A DNA stretch of 64,000 bases from Blastopirellula sediminis (GCF_020966755.1 NZ_JAJKFT010000002.1:186001-250000), one strand, 5' to 3'. Counted from the first letter of the stretch, positions 45,185 through 60,400 are shown. The notes: a model not told the origin generated them from the sequence alone. Made by a program: numbers and translations.

Positions 45185-45456
45185 TCCAAGCAGGGGGGGG
45201 GCGAATCGGGAGGAAAAAAATGACGAACATTCGTCTTTTTATCGATGCAAGTATTTTGTGTAAAGCAGGTTGCGCAGTTTCCCGTGCTTTTGTAAAGAAT
45301 TTATATTTTCTCGAAAAAGGTGATTGTACGACATTATCTACTCCCATAGACTGGGCCTCCGATTGGGCCAATACAAACCACACCATCGGCCCTTTCGGCA
45401 AAACCGTTCTCGTTGGCCACTTCTCTAGATCGTCCAAAGCGCAGGGAGATTCGCGC
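45185..45456 (+). promoter_or_regulatory. AT-rich leader between divergent glycosyltransferase and giant gene
   Basis: The stretch is clearly richer in A/T than its surroundings, especially 45285-45330 (TTTATATTTTC). It must carry the promoters of the giant gene and the divergent glycan genes. An AGGGAG ribosome binding site lies at about 45443-45448. The frame of the giant gene is open through this region, but its composition and lack of domain content argue against coding. Confidence 0.5.
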
Positions 45457-48400
45457 ATGCGATTGCCGATTCGTTCGTGGAAGTCGACTCTTTCCAAGTT
45501 GGGACTACGTTTGGTTGAGGCGAAGCGACCGCGCCCGGGCCGCAAGGCTCGCCATTCGATCATTGAGACGCTCGAAACGCGCCAGATGTGGGCCGTCGAT
45601 CTGGTCTCGCAAGAATCGAACGACGAGATCGGCTATGCCCAATTCGCAGCGGCGACAGCGGGCTCCGAATTCGTCATTGAAGGGGCGATCGGTTCGGGAT
45701 CCTTTACGTATGACGTCGATCTCTATCGCGTCACGTTGAGCGCGGGACAAACGCTTGAAGCGGACGTCGACGCCTACGCGCTGGATGACTACGGGCAGCT
45801 TAGCTTGCTCAACAGTTATCTCCGGTTGTTCGACGCCTATGGAAATCAACTTGCGGCGAATGACGACGGCTATGATCCAGACACGTACGCCTACTCGCAG
45901 GATTCGCTGCTTTCCTATACGGCGATCAGTTCCGGCGACTATTACCTGGGGATCTCGGAGAATACGAATCCGAGTTACGAACCCAACGATTCCAGCATGA
46001 TCACCGGGTACGGCGGATACGGCGGCGCCTACCAGTTGCAGTTGAATATCAGCGACGGCTCGAGCGGATCAGGCAGCGGTTCCGGCTCAAGCGGCGGCTA
46101 TGGCGGTACCGACCTGATCGGCGATTCGATTTACGACTACCAGAGCGTTTCGCTAACAGTCGGGGGAACGACGCTTGAGACGTCGGCGATTGAGACCTAC
46201 GACGACGTCGACATGTTCCGCGTCTACCTGACGGCGGGTCAGACTCTGACGGTCGACGTCGACACGCCGACCGGTAGCTTGGATAGTTACCTGCGGCTGT
46301 TCGACGACTACGGCTCGCAGCTCGCCTACAACGAAGACGATGGATCGGACTACGGCGATTCGTCGCTCCAATTCACCGCGTCGTATGACGGTTATTACTA
46401 TGTAGGACTTTCGAGCAGCGGGAATGACGCCTACTCGCCTGGAGGTTCTTACGATGGCTATGGGGGCACGACCGGTGAATATGAACTGCGGTTTACCCTC
46501 GAAGATTACGGCGGTTCGAGCGGTTCGGGTTCGAGCGGCGGATATGGCGGGACCGACCAAGTCGGCAACTCGATTTATAACTACCAGAGCGTCTCGCTGA
46601 CGATTGGCGTCACCACGTTGCAAACGTCGGCGATTGAGACCTACGACGACGTCGATATGTTCCAAGTTTACTTGTCGGCCGGACAGACCCTCACGGTCGA
46701 CATGGATACGCCGACGGGCAATTTGGACAGCTACCTGCGGCTGTTTGATGACTACGGTTCGCAGCTTGCCTACAACGAGGACGATGGCTCCGACTACGGC
46801 GACTCGTCGCTGGCGTACACCGCCGGTTACGCTGGTTACTACTATGTCGGCGTCTCGAGCAGCGGTAATAACTCCTATTCTGCCGGCGGATCATACGCTG
46901 GTTATGGGGGCACAATTGGCGAGTACGAACTCCGCTTCACGCTCGCGGACTACGGCGGATCGAGCGGATCAGGGGGCAGCTCGGGGTCTAGCGGCGGCTA
47001 CGGCGGAACCGATACGATCGGCGATTCCATCTACGACTTCCAAAGCGTCTCGCTGACGGTGGGCGGCACGACGCTGCAAACGTCGGCGATCGAAACCTAC
47101 GACGACGTCGACATGTTCCGCGTCTACCTGACGGCGGGTCAGACTCTGACGGTCGACGTCGACACGCCGACCGGAAACCTAGACAGCTACCTGCGGCTGT
47201 TCGACGACTATGGTTCGCAACTCGCCTACAACGAAGACGACGGGTCCGACTACGGCGATTCGTCCCTGCAGTTCACCGCTTCGTACGACGGCTACTATCA
47301 AGTCGGGATTTCGAGCAGTGGGAACAATTCCTATACCGCGGATGGCTACTATCCGGGTTATGGCGAAACGATCGGCGAGTACGAATTGCGGTTCCTGCTA
47401 GCCGACTACGGCGGCTCGGGTTCCGGTAGCGGATCCGGTAGCTCCGATTTGATCGGCGATACGATTTACGACTACCAGGACGTTTCGCCAACGATCGGCA
47501 ATACGACGTTGGAGACCTCCGCGATCGACACGATGGATGATGTCGATATGTTCCGCGTATACCTGTCCGCAGGCCAGAAATTGACGCTCGATATCGACAC
47601 GCCCAGTAGCGACTTGAACAGCTATGTTCGGGCGTTCGACGAAACGGGCTCACCATTGGCGGCGAATGACGACGATCTCGATAGCGACTCCTATTTGGAG
47701 TACACCGCTTCCGTCGCAGGCTATTACTATATTGGCGTTTCGAGTAGCGGCAACGATAACTATGACGTGACGGGAAGCTATGTCGGCTCCGGCGGATCGG
47801 TTGGTGAGTACGAATTGCGATTCACCCTTGAAGATCCTGTCAGCGCAAGTCCCGACGCGGCCGGAGATGATTTGTCGACGGCCCAGGCGATCTCGCTGAC
47901 AACCGACTCGCCGGTTGAAATTGACGCCGAGATCGGCGACGGCATGAATGCTGATAACGATACCGATCTCTACTCAGTGAGTTTGGTCGCCGGCCAAACA
48001 TTGTATATCGATATCGATGCTGCACGTCTGGATGTCGGTAGCCAATTGAGCCTGCTGAATGGGTTCATTCGCGTTTTTGACGCAGCGGGTACGGAACTAG
48101 CGACCAATGACGCCGCGATGAGTTTCAATGACGCTGTCGGATCCGGAACTGATCCCTACCTTGCGTTCGCCGCCCCTGCGGATGGGACCTATTACATCGG
48201 CGTCAGTTCCGCACTACGCACCAACTACAACCCCGGCGTCGCGAATAGCGGCGACTCCGTTTCAAACGATGAAAGCGCGGTCGGCGCCTATAAACTGCAG
48301 TTGTTGCTGGAGGATCCTCCTGCGCCAGGGTTCAGCGTCTCTGACATTACGGTGAACGAGACGGATGGAACGGCGACGTTTACCGTGACGCTTACCGGCG

Positions 48401-51400
48401 GCGCCAACGGTACGACGACCGTGAGCTACTCGACGGAAGACGGCACCGCGACTTCGGGCATCGACTACGTCGCCACTTCCGGAACGCTCGACTTTTCCGA
48501 TGGCCGACTGACCGATACCGTTACAGTCGTGATTCTCAATGACGGCCTCGTCGAGTCGCCGGAAACCTTCAAGCTGCTATTGTCTGATCCGGTTGGGACG
48601 GTGATCGCGACCCCTGATGCGGTTGCAAAGATTCAGAGCGACGACGAGCCCTCCGAGTTGGCGCCGCAACAGTTCGGTCATGTCCCGGATCAGTTTATGA
48701 CCGTCGATCAAGTGGACGTCGAGATCGATTTGCTCGACTATTTTGAATCTTCGGACCAATTGAGCTTTGCGATCTGGAATTACAACTCGGCTTTGGTCGC
48801 GACCAACGAAGTCGATGGCGTCTTGACGCTTTCCTTGACGGCAGGCGCGGATGGCGAGGCGGAGATAACTGTCATCGCGACCGATAGCGAAGGTCGCCAG
48901 GTGAGTGATACGTTCCTCGTCATCGTCGAGCCTGAAAACGCAGCTCCGACTGTCGCCGCTCCCATTGGGGATATCTCCCTTGATGAAGATTTCGGCGAAT
49001 GGTCGATCGATCTGACGACGGTATTTGACGATACGGAATTGTCGGATCCGGACGACTCGCTCCTCTATATTGTGCTTGGGCATTCGAATGATCTCGATCC
49101 CGAGTTGCCCGTCACGTCGACGTACATTTTAGACGATATCCTGTATGTTTCGGCGCCTGAGAACTTGCATGGGCAATCGACGATCACGGTCCGTGCGATT
49201 GATGCGCTAGGAGAATTCGTCGAAGAGACCTTTACGGTGACGATCGCGGCGCAAAACGATGCGCCCGAGGTGGTCAGCGAACTGGACGTCGTTACAACAT
49301 CGTTAAACGCTACCGCGACGACGATCAACCTGAGCGGCCTATTCGACGATGTGGATATCGTCACCGATGCGGACGAACTAACGCTCAGTATCGAGGCGAT
49401 TAGCGATCCAGCTTTGATTGGCGCGGCCATTGTGGGGAACGAATTGACGATTACCCCGCAAGCGAATCAGTTCGGCGACACGAACGTTACGATTCGAGCC
49501 ACGGATCTTGCCGGCAGCTATGTGGAATACGTCCTCCCGGTCCATGTTCTTTACGAAGCCCAAGCTCCGACCGTTGCCGACGGTATCGCCGATCAGTCGG
49601 TCCAGGAGGATGCGAGTGATCTGACGATTGACATCTCGTCGTTGTTTGCGGACGCGGACTTCGCATTTACCGGGGATTCTCTCAGCCTTACGGCGTCGGT
49701 TGACGCGGCTGATTTGCTGACTGCGGAAATTGCCGGGACCGATTTAACGCTGCACTTTGCGCCGAATGCCGTGGGAACCGCCACGGTTACGATCACGGCG
49801 ACCGATGAATCCGGGCTGACGGCGAGCGATGAATTCGTCGTGACGATTACGCCCGTGAATGACGCGCCGACCAGCGCCGGACCGATCTCGCTGTCCTATT
49901 CCGCCGCAAAGGAATCGTTAGTCGACCTGTCGCTCTTATTTAACGATGTGGATTTAGGCGATTCGCTCACCTATCAGATAGTTTCGGAGACGAACGCCGC
50001 GCTCGCCTCGTCTGACTTGACCGGCGACTTGCTAACGTTGACGTATGCCGACGCCGTTACCGGCGAAATGCAACTGGTGTTGCGAGCGACTGATACTGCG
50101 GGCGCGTGGGTCGAAACGACCGTTGCGATTACCATCGGAGACGCGGTCGCCGACTATTACGGAAAGGTCTACGACCTTGCGCTTGCGAACGATACCGGCA
50201 GTAGCGGGGACAAGGTTACCTACAATGCGGCCGTGCAAGGCCGCATCCTGTCGCAGGTTCCGTCCGGTCATATCGAACTTGAGTTTGACCACAACGAGGA
50301 CGGAATTGCGGATGGTGGAAAGGTTCTCGAGTCGCCGGAATACTTCGCCTACGACTACTTTTTCTACGATCCACGCTACTTAGACGAGTCGCTCTATTCG
50401 TACGTTGGAAACTTTTCGCTGGGTTATCGCTCGGCCGAAGTCGACGACACCGGCGTTGTGCGAACGTACCACGAAGATTGGGCGCAGTTTGCGTTTGAAA
50501 TCGTCGCGCCGCCAGTGTCATCCGTGACGGCGACCGTTTCTTTGGTCGAAGATACAGGCGTCAATACTAGCGATAACATCACATCCAATCCTGCGCTGGA
50601 AGGGGATGCTGGCGCCGCGTACGCCAATGCGCGAATCGAGTTCGATATTGACGGAGATGACCAGGCGGACGGTTATACGTACGCGGACGAGGATGGGAAG
50701 TTCGCCTATACGCCTCTCTTGTCGAACTATGACGATGAGAATAGCTCAACCGTCGTTTCGCATCGCGTCTCCTATTGGTCGAGCGACTTTGGCGGCTATT
50801 TGTCGGGCCCCTGGACCGATTTTACCTTTAAGCTCGTGCCCGAAGCGTCGCCGGATGTCGTCGAATTCCATTTGGCCACGCAAACGGCGGATGAAAATGG
50901 AAACTACGCAGATGGCGTCGACTCCGATTCGACGTCGCTCGTCGGCCAGATCGATCCGGAAGCGGAAAACCTTTCGAATGTCCGAATCGAGTTCGATAAC
51001 GACGGGGACGATCAGATTGACGGCTTCGCTTTCACCGCGGATGACGGCAGTTTTGCGTATTCGCCTACCGGCGTAAGTTCGGGGATAGCGACGATGATCC
51101 GCGCTCGTAGCGTGCGTCTGGACTATCGAACGGACGAAGAGGTTTACGGCGAGTGGAAGTCTTTCACGTTCGTTCTGGAGCAGCCGGAAGTTCCGGAGGT
51201 GACCCAACTGCGGCTGGCGAACGACACCGGCACGCCGGACGACAATTCCACGACGGACGACACGTTGATCGGGCGGCTTACGTTTACGGAGGGGGTTAAT
51301 CTCGATGAACTATTCGTCGAGTTTGATCACGACGGCGACGACGTGATTGACGGTCTGGCGATGGTCGAAAGTGACGGAACGTTCGTTTACCTGCCAGCCG

Positions 51401-54400
51401 GTTTAGCGGCCGATTCCTACGATGTCCGAGCACGCGTCGCAGTTTGGAACGACACGCTCGGGGACTTCGCCGAAAGCGGCTGGACGACGCTTTCGATCAC
51501 GATTGAAGCGCCGACGAACGTGCCGGCGACGCTTGAGACATTCCAGCTCTACAACGACAACGGTTTCGACAAAGAAGACGGCGTCTCGACAGACGCCGCC
51601 CTCACCGGCCAGATTACCAACGATGGGGAAGTTGGATATTGGACCGTCGAATTCGATCACAACGATGATGGCATCGCCGATGGGACGGTGAACGCCGACG
51701 CATCCGGCAACTTCGTTTACGTGCCGCTTGGTCTTGGCCAGGGGCCCCATACGGTCAGTGCTCGCGTTCGCGAATGGGACTACGCCTCTCGACAGTTCAT
51801 CTACGGGAATTGGCAAGACTATTCGTTCGAGATTGCCGAACCGATCAATACTGCGGCGGAAGTGACGCAGTTCTATCTGCTCGGCGCACCGAGCGATTTC
51901 GGCACGACCGGCGTTACCGGCAATTCGCTACTCGGCGGCGTTGTTGCGAACGACGAATACCTTGAAGGATTGATCCTGGAATTTGATCATGACGAAGACG
52001 GTACCGTCGATGGTCACGCTTTCGCCGCCGCCGACGGCTCGTTCGACTATGACCCGATCGCGCTCACCTATGGGCAACACACGATTCGAGTTCGTACTCG
52101 CGAATGGGATTACGGTACTAACGCTTATCTGGTCAGCGGCTGGTCCGACATTTCGTTTGATTTCCAACCGATGACGAATACGGCGGCGGAGATCGTTAGC
52201 GTAGGGCTGGCCGACGCGAGCGCCATCGTCAACAACGTTACCTACGACCCCACGATCGCTGGCGTCATTCGCAATGAAACCACCTTGGCGGGCGTAACCA
52301 TCGATATTGATCTCGATGGCGACAATGTCGCCGATGCGCTCACGACGACCAACACGCGCGGTCAATTCAGCTACACGCTGACCGACCTTGCGGATGGGGC
52401 AGTCACGCTCCAGGTTCGCACGCGGGAATACGACTTCGAGACCGGTCAGGAGTTGACGAGCGTCTGGACCCCGATTTCGTTCGATTACGCGGAACGCACC
52501 AACGTCCCCATCTCCATCACGGAGTTTGGCCTGGCGACCTTCACCGTCGACGAAGAAGAGAACCTGATCACCTCCGATCCGACCGTTACCGGCAAAGTCG
52601 ACAACGATCAATCAATTTCCGGGGTCGAAGTTCAAATTGACGTCAACAGTGATGGCGTGTTCGATCAGACCGTTTATACGGATGACGCAGGCGCGTTCCA
52701 GTTCACGCCGACGGGGCTGATCGCAGGCGAGCACACGATCACGATCCGCGCAAAGGAATACGACGACCATAACGTCGCCGTTTATAGCGGTACGTCGACC
52801 GTGACCTTCACCCTTGAGGTTGCTGCGACGACATCGTCCAGCGGCAGCATCACGCTGTTGCAGTTGTTGAACGACACTGGCAACGACGACGCGGATGGAG
52901 CCACTGCCGACGCGACCTTGTCGGGAACGCTTTCCTCCGCGCTCGGCGCAGGCAACATCACGATCGAGTTCGATCATAACGGCGACGGCGTCATCGACGG
53001 CACCGCCGTCGGCATCGCCGGGCAGAGCTTCAGCTATCTGCCGGAAGGGCTCGATGAGGGCTACCACAATATCAGCGCGCGAGTCGTTGGGACGAGCGAT
53101 TGGCGCAGCCTTGGCTTCATTTCCAGCAGCGATCCCGATTCGCAAGAAGTGCAGGATCTTCTGGCGTCGTACTCGAGCCTCAACAGCCAACTCGCTGGAA
53201 TCAGCGACGACTACAAGCTTGCGATTGACGGCTCGAACTTCCAGTACAATTCATCAATCACCAACGTAATCAACCAGTTCGACGCGTCGATCGCCTCCGC
53301 GACCGCCAGTTTTGAATCGACGATGGCGACGGCGCGCACCACGCTCGAAGGAATCGTCAACCAGGCCCTGCTGAACGTCAGCACCGCTACCGCCGCCGCG
53401 AACGCCAACTTCATTACCGACCTGGCGAACTACACCGGCGACAAAACCAGCTTCCAGTTCGACGGATTCACACTCGGTCCGGCGCCAACGGCAATCAGTT
53501 ACAAGCTCAAGACAGGCGACGAACTGATCACCGCTCCGCAGTACGACGAAGTGGCGACCTACTTCCGCTTTGATCCGACGCAGGATCCGCTCTACAAGAC
53601 GCAGACGCGCACCGCTGAACAGACGAAATTGCAAACCCAAAAGTCGGCCCTTACCAGTTACAAACTATCCCTAGACGATTTGCGCCAAACGGCAAATGAA
53701 GAAATCGCGACGGCGATGCAAGACCGGGAACTGGAGGTCAACGCCGCTCAGCGCCAGCACGAGCAAGAGGCGGCCAACGCCAATGACGTCGCCGCCGGAC
53801 ATGAGGAAGGATTGCCGGAAGGGGAAGAGTCGTTCGATCTGCAGGCCGAGTTGAAGAAAATCGATCAAGAGCGGGAAGAGCTTAATCGAGTTCATCAGCA
53901 GAAGCTGGCGATCCTGAACGCCGTAGAGAATTATGGTACTGAAATTTACGATGCGCAATGGGCGATTCAAACGCTCGTCAATTCGCCAGAGACTTCCGAC
54001 TTGGTTCCTTACGACTTGTTCTTAAAAGCCTACCTATGGCTCGATGGGGACGTAGGGACCGTCGTCTCCTCCGAGTATTCGAGCTCGTTTAGCTCAGCAC
54101 GTTCAGAGTGGTTTGACACGGTTGATGCGGCGACTGGTACGCCGGAAGAAATCGCCGCGATTCGTTTGGAAGCCTGGAAAGACTTCTATTCCGCCGTTGC
54201 GCCGGAAGACTACGACGACACGGAAAAACAGATCGAGATTCTCAAGGCCTTCAAGAACGAGCTGAACGCCACGAAGCATGAATTTGAGCTGCAAAGCAAT
54301 GAGTTAGATGAGAAGGCGGCTCTCGCTCATGCGACGAATTGGAAGCTCACGCAATTGTTGAACGCGGAAGCCGACTACAAGCTGCTGAAAGGGGTTGCCG

Positions 54401-57400
54401 AAGCGAACGAAACTGCCCAATCGTCAACGGTCGACGCCAGCGAAGAGGAGCAGCAGGGAGAATCCGACGCTGCGGCGACGAATGAATCGACCGTCAATGA
54501 CACGGAGATCGCCGCCAATCGCGCCAGCTCGACTGCGGCACTGAACGCCGTCAGCGAGTTCGCGAGTCAGGACGGCACTGCCAGCGGAACGCTGCAGCTA
54601 GCGCAAGAGACCCTGCGAGACGAGACGCAACAAGCGATTTATGACCAGGTCAAGCAAATCGGCGACAACGATGACGACTCCCGCTTTGTGACGCTCAACA
54701 ATTTGACGAGCCAACAAGCCGATTTGTTCCGTACCTGGACCCAGTCGCAGGCGGAGCTTCAGAAGCAGAGCGCAAGTCAATGGTTGACTAGCTACAAAGC
54801 GTCGCTGGAGAGCGAGTTCGCCTTCCGGAAGGCGGAGATCACCGCCTATCGGACCGAACGTGACGCGTTCGTCGAAGCCGAATTTGAAGCGACCCAGTCC
54901 AAAATTGACCTCGTCGCGCAGCATCAGACCGAGGCCGCCACCACGCGGCTTTCCGAGGTCCTCAACTGGAGCGGTCCCGCCAATCAGTACGACTACGACT
55001 GGTACGTCACCTACGCCCCCAACAATCCGGGGCCGTATGACCCGTCCCAACCGTTTCGGGCGGTGCCGCGGGACATTGAAGATTCCAACGGGGACGCTTC
55101 GTGGGGAGACGCTCCCACGGTCAGTCATCCCAACGTCCGCAAGGAATTTGCCGACGTCGACCACACCGAACAAAAGGCGAAACTCGACGCCATTCAGGCC
55201 TACAAGACCTCCGTCGCCGAAGCGAAGCTGGCGTGGCAAAAAGCAAACGCCGAAACCTGGACCGCCTACGAAATCGCAATTTTGACGAAACAAGAGGAGG
55301 CCGCAGAGCAGCGGAGCGACCAGCAGGCCGCCGCCGATCAGTCCGCTTCCGAGGCGACGCAGCAATACGAGGTCGAATCGGCCGGCCGAAGCCGACAACT
55401 GCAAGACGAAATTACGACGCAAAATTCCGCCCAGTCGATCAGCGAAAACGCCCTGACGTCGCAGTACGAACGGCAGCGCGCGACCGAGCACCAGGCCGCC
55501 CTGACCAGCTTCGACGCCGAACAAGCGACCGCCTACTCCGCCAACGCGTTAGCCGACTTCACCGACTACGTCACCAATATCGTCAACTCGGCCGGCGACG
55601 CCTACGACACCTTTGTCGAAGCGGCGACGAATCTTGCCAGCACGTTGAACAAGGCCCTATCGGCGGCGGCCGAACAGGCCTCCGTCGCCGCCGCCCAGGC
55701 TTCCTCCCAGGCCGAGGCGAAATCGATCAAGGATGGCGCCAAGGCCAACGACGAAGAAATGTCCGCCAGCTTGGCCTACCAGATCGCCATGCTGGGGCAC
55801 GAAAAAGAACGCGATATCGCCCAATACACCGCGGAGAAAGAGAAGTCGATTGCCGAGATCGACGCCGATCACACGCTGCAATTAAGCTATGCGCAAAACC
55901 TGAATACCTACGACAAGTTGCGATTCGATTGGGAGTACTACAACAGCCTCTCACCGGCGGCCCAGGCCAATGCGACCGCCCCGTCGGTAACGCTGGAGGC
56001 GGGACAACGAACGAAGCTCGAGGCCGATCTCACGGCTCAATCCACCTACGCCATCGACATGTCCGCCGCCAACGTCACTTACGTCACCGACAGCGAAGGC
56101 GCCAAAACCGACTTCGCCGACCACTACGTGACCGCCGCCGGCACGCTCGCCGATGCAATCCAACAGGCGAGCGACTCTCTCTCCGACGTCGACAAGCAGA
56201 CGATCGACCAACTGAATGCCAAGCTGGCCGCGAGCGGAACCGCCGCCACACGGTCGCAGACCGCCGCTTATCAGCAGTACGACACAGGCGTCACTTCCGC
56301 GCAAAACACGTATGACGCCTCCGCCTCCTCGTCCAATAATTCGCATCAACAGAATGTCACGGCCAACTATGGGACAATGGTCACATCGGTAGCGACCGAT
56401 CATCAGACGGCCCAGCAAAACGCCGACTTCGGCGATCCTCTATCGACTTATTTGATCGGCCAGGCTGCTGCCGCCGCTTCCTTGGTTACTGCCTCGGTAG
56501 CAGCGCAAAACGCCTACGCCCAGGCGACTTTTAACGCTCTCAGTACAATGGTCGGCTCTCTCGCGCCGATCACCACCGCGTTTGTTTCCGCGACCGCAAC
56601 CGCCGCCAAAACGGCCTTAGACACCTATGCGGCGAACTCGGAAGCCTATTCCAACTCGACGACAAAGGCTTCCACGACTGCATCAAGTGCTAAAGTCAAG
56701 GCTGACAATGCCTACAATTTCGCGACGCTGAAAGCTGGCGTCGCCCACTTCCAACAGCAAGCCGCCGCCGAGGCAACCGCAAAAATTGCCTACGCCCAGG
56801 CCGACTATGAATGGGTGGTAAGCATTGCGCCGGCAAAAGTGCAGTACGAACTTAACAAGGACGAGAACCCGACGATAGCGGAGACGACCTACCTTAATGC
56901 GGTTTCTACCGCGGATGCAACTCGTGATGCGGCAAGCAAGGAAGCGATGAGCGCTGAAGCGCAGGCCCTTGGCGATGCGATCAACGCTCATGCGAGCGCG
57001 ACTGGCGCCGCCATCGTCGCTTACGCAGCTGCCGTCGGTTCCGCCTGCATAGGCTTTGTTAGCGAGTTTTCTGCCGCTGCGATAAAACTGGTTGGGATGG
57101 ATAATTCGGCGGAATCAACGGCGCTTCAGCAGACCATCACCGCTGAAACCCAGAAGTCCTCCGCCCGACAGGCAGCTGGCAACACCTTTAGCACTGCAGT
57201 ATCCGGTGCTGGAACGGCGCAGTGGACCTCCTTCATCCCGACGATCCAAACGGCCGCGACCAGCGGCGCGTCCCTTTTGCAGTCCTACTATGAAGGAAGT
57301 GCGGCGAGCGAAACCGCGGCTTGGTCCAGCCTGTCCACGGCTCAGCCGGGCGTCCGAGCCAATATCGGTCTTGCCCAGGCCCAAGGAAAGGAAACCTTTC

Positions 57401-60400
57401 TCGCGGCCAGTGCATCCGAGTCGTCACGAAATCAACTGGAGCAGACCAATGCACGGATCTCTTTCCAGACCGCTCGGCAAAATGCGACAGACACGCTTCT
57501 CTCATCGATTGGCAGCAAATTGGGATCTTATTCTAGCGACTTACGCGGCAGCGGCAGCAGTCTGGAGATCACCAATTCCGCTGCGGCGCAAAAATATTCG
57601 CTTGATCTGACCAATGCGAAACACACGCTTGACGACAAAACCACCGCCGCCAAAGCGAAGCAAGAAGAGACTCTCGCTGCGGACTACAGCGACTATCTAA
57701 CCAAGGTAGTCGCTGCGCAAGTCGCCTATCAAATCGAACACAGCGAGGATGACAAATCAGCCGGCGCCGAAGCGAAACGGGATGCCGCCATCCTCGAACT
57801 GGACCTTAAGCAGATTGAAAACACCGCCGAAACCGATTTTCAATACGCTCAAGATATTGCAAGCTATTTAAAAACGTATAACGCTACGGTGATCGGCTCC
57901 AACCACAGCTTGGTAGTTAGTGTTGACGGCGCTGAATATGCTTTTAGCCTGAAATCCGCCCAAAGTGAAAGGGCCCTGAACCTTGGACTGGAGAATGCGA
58001 GCAACTCAGCTAAATCCCAAAACAGCGCTGCCAGCAATGAGTTAAGCCGCCGCTTGACGACGAACGATTCCGTGCACCAAGCCACTCGGGCCGCCGCTCA
58101 ATTGACCGGCGTCACCGTTGTGGATACGGCTCTCAGCAGTGGCTACACGAACTTCCTGAAGGCACAGTACACGGGGCAACAAACGGCCACTTCTAATCTG
58201 CTTGCTGAAACAACCAATTGGACTCTGGACAACATCGCCACAAGCGAGGCCTATGAGACGCTCACTGCAACAGCCGGCAACAACTATGCCACCGCTCGCG
58301 AAAACGCCATTTACACCCATAGCCGTCTAGCAGCTGTTAGTTTCAAGCAGGCCGAAGATTCGATTGCCAGCAGCTATCAGTCCAATGGAAATGAATTAGC
58401 GGACGCCGTTGCGGCCTATCAAATTGCCGAAGCCAAGGCGCTTAAGGATCACCGAATCGCCATCGAACAAGCTGATCGTCGCTTTGCAGACGACAATGAT
58501 GTAACGACTCGTGACAACTCGATTAAGTCCGCCAATGATACGCTCGCATCCGCCCGTAAGAACTTGATCGAGGCCTACTACGCTAGCGCAATCCATGTGG
58601 AAGACGCTTATCAGCTAACCGTTGCTAAAGCCGAAGCCCGGAACGAAAACAATGTTGGCCAGTCCCGTGTTGCGACGACTAAAGCTATCGCCGACGCCCA
58701 ACTCGAATTCGTCACTGCAGAAGCAGGTGCTTATCGCACTGAGCAGGAGGCGTTTGCAGCACGAGATAAAGAGTTCGCCGAATTCCAATTTGAAAACGAA
58801 TACGACTCGCTGGTCGAAGCTCTTGCTGCGCTGATCGCCGCTAACAACGATACGGCTGATCCCTGGACGACCAAGACGCTAGAAGTCGCCGCCGCCGTCC
58901 GCACCGCCGCACTTGATGTCGCCGCAGGAGCATATAGCTACAAGGGCATTCAAACGGCGGCAAAGGAAGCAAATGAACTCGCCAAAACGCAAGCAGACCA
59001 CGACCGGACCATTAGCGAAGCAAAGGCGAACGTAGGGAAGAGTGTTACTGAAAAGGATGCGGCCGTGGATTGGGTTGCTCGTAAGTTAACGTTGCGGGAA
59101 CAAAAACCATTCGGATTCCTAATGCAGACGAACGGCTGGTTCGACACCGAGGAAACCCCAGCTAGTTCTGAGATGGGAGCAACTCCTAGAGAACAGAAAC
59201 GAATCGTATATGGACCACAACTTCCAGAATCGACTTTTGTTCCTTCCCCAGATACGCCCGTCGTCAACGAGTGGGAGTTGGTTTTTGGTAATACTACGAC
59301 AGGCCCTTCGCTCCAAGAGAAGGTGGAAATTATTGGCGTTGCGCCACAGGCGGGCGCATCGAATACGGCCAGAATTGCGGAGAACGGAGACGTTATACTC
59401 CGATTGCAATGGCGCGACAGGACCTACCTAGAGGCGCTTGGCCATGGCTTCCTCGGCTTTCCAGTGGACAACTATGTTGAAGTCAAAATCGGAACGATCG
59501 TCAATTCTCCGTGGAGTGGGTCACGCGCTTTCTTGGAAGAAACACACAACTTTTTCAACGCAGAAAGCATTAATTATTCAGAAGGATATGCCAGATCAGT
59601 CAAGCTGGATGAAGAGTATGGCGGCGGAACGGTGCTATGGTTCGAGGTCAATGCTGGGGTTACGCATGTCAACCTAGCAGACCTAATACACGACGCTACT
59701 GAGGTTGAGACACGCCAATATGTCGGATATTTCGTGGATGCGGTGCGTGAAGGAGTATTTCATACCGATGACCCTAGCGGAGATTATGCAGCGGGATTTC
59801 TGCAGCATTTTGCTGGCATGGTCGATGATGCCGGGGAGCTTGATAAGTTTGTAGTTGGGCCGCACGTTAGTGCCGCCAGGAAGTCGATCAGCGGTGATCG
59901 ACCGGCAACTCGACTTCGTGAGTATGTCTTGCCCGAGACAAATTCTTTGGGCCCGGGTGTGAAAACAGGTAAGACGGGAGCCATGGCTACGGAGTTCGCG
60001 GCCGATTTTTACGGCGCCTTTCCAAAGTCGTTACCTTCAGGAGCGTCGATTGTTCCTGTCGCACCGGAACAGCTTGAGGACGTCGCCAGGGGGGTTGCTA
60101 AACTTGATAATTCAGTGGAAGTACTTGGGAAAACAGAATCACTCGGTTCACTTGACACGCTCAATGGCAGTTATCGCCTAACATCGCCTCCGTTTTCTGC
60201 CGAACGTGCTAGAGTGCTGACAGAGATATCTAATCTTAAGAACGCCTTCCGCTCGAGGAACGGAACATTCGTAACCAAACTCGATGAAGCGCCAATTGAT
60301 GCGTTAACAGGACGACGGATTTTTGGCGAGTATAATTCAAGGACGAACACAATCACACTCTATAGGGATTTCGATCTGAGTACAGTGGCGCATGAACTGC

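Noticed and set aside
45220-45456. N-terminal extension of the giant protein from the ATG at 45220
   Set aside because: The A/T-rich stretch looks regulatory, and the ATG at 45457 has a ribosome binding site and directly precedes the LETR-type motif.
46111-47860. CRISPR or minisatellite interpretation of the PPC repeats
   Set aside because: The repeats are in frame, about 445 bases long and encode a consistent beta domain.
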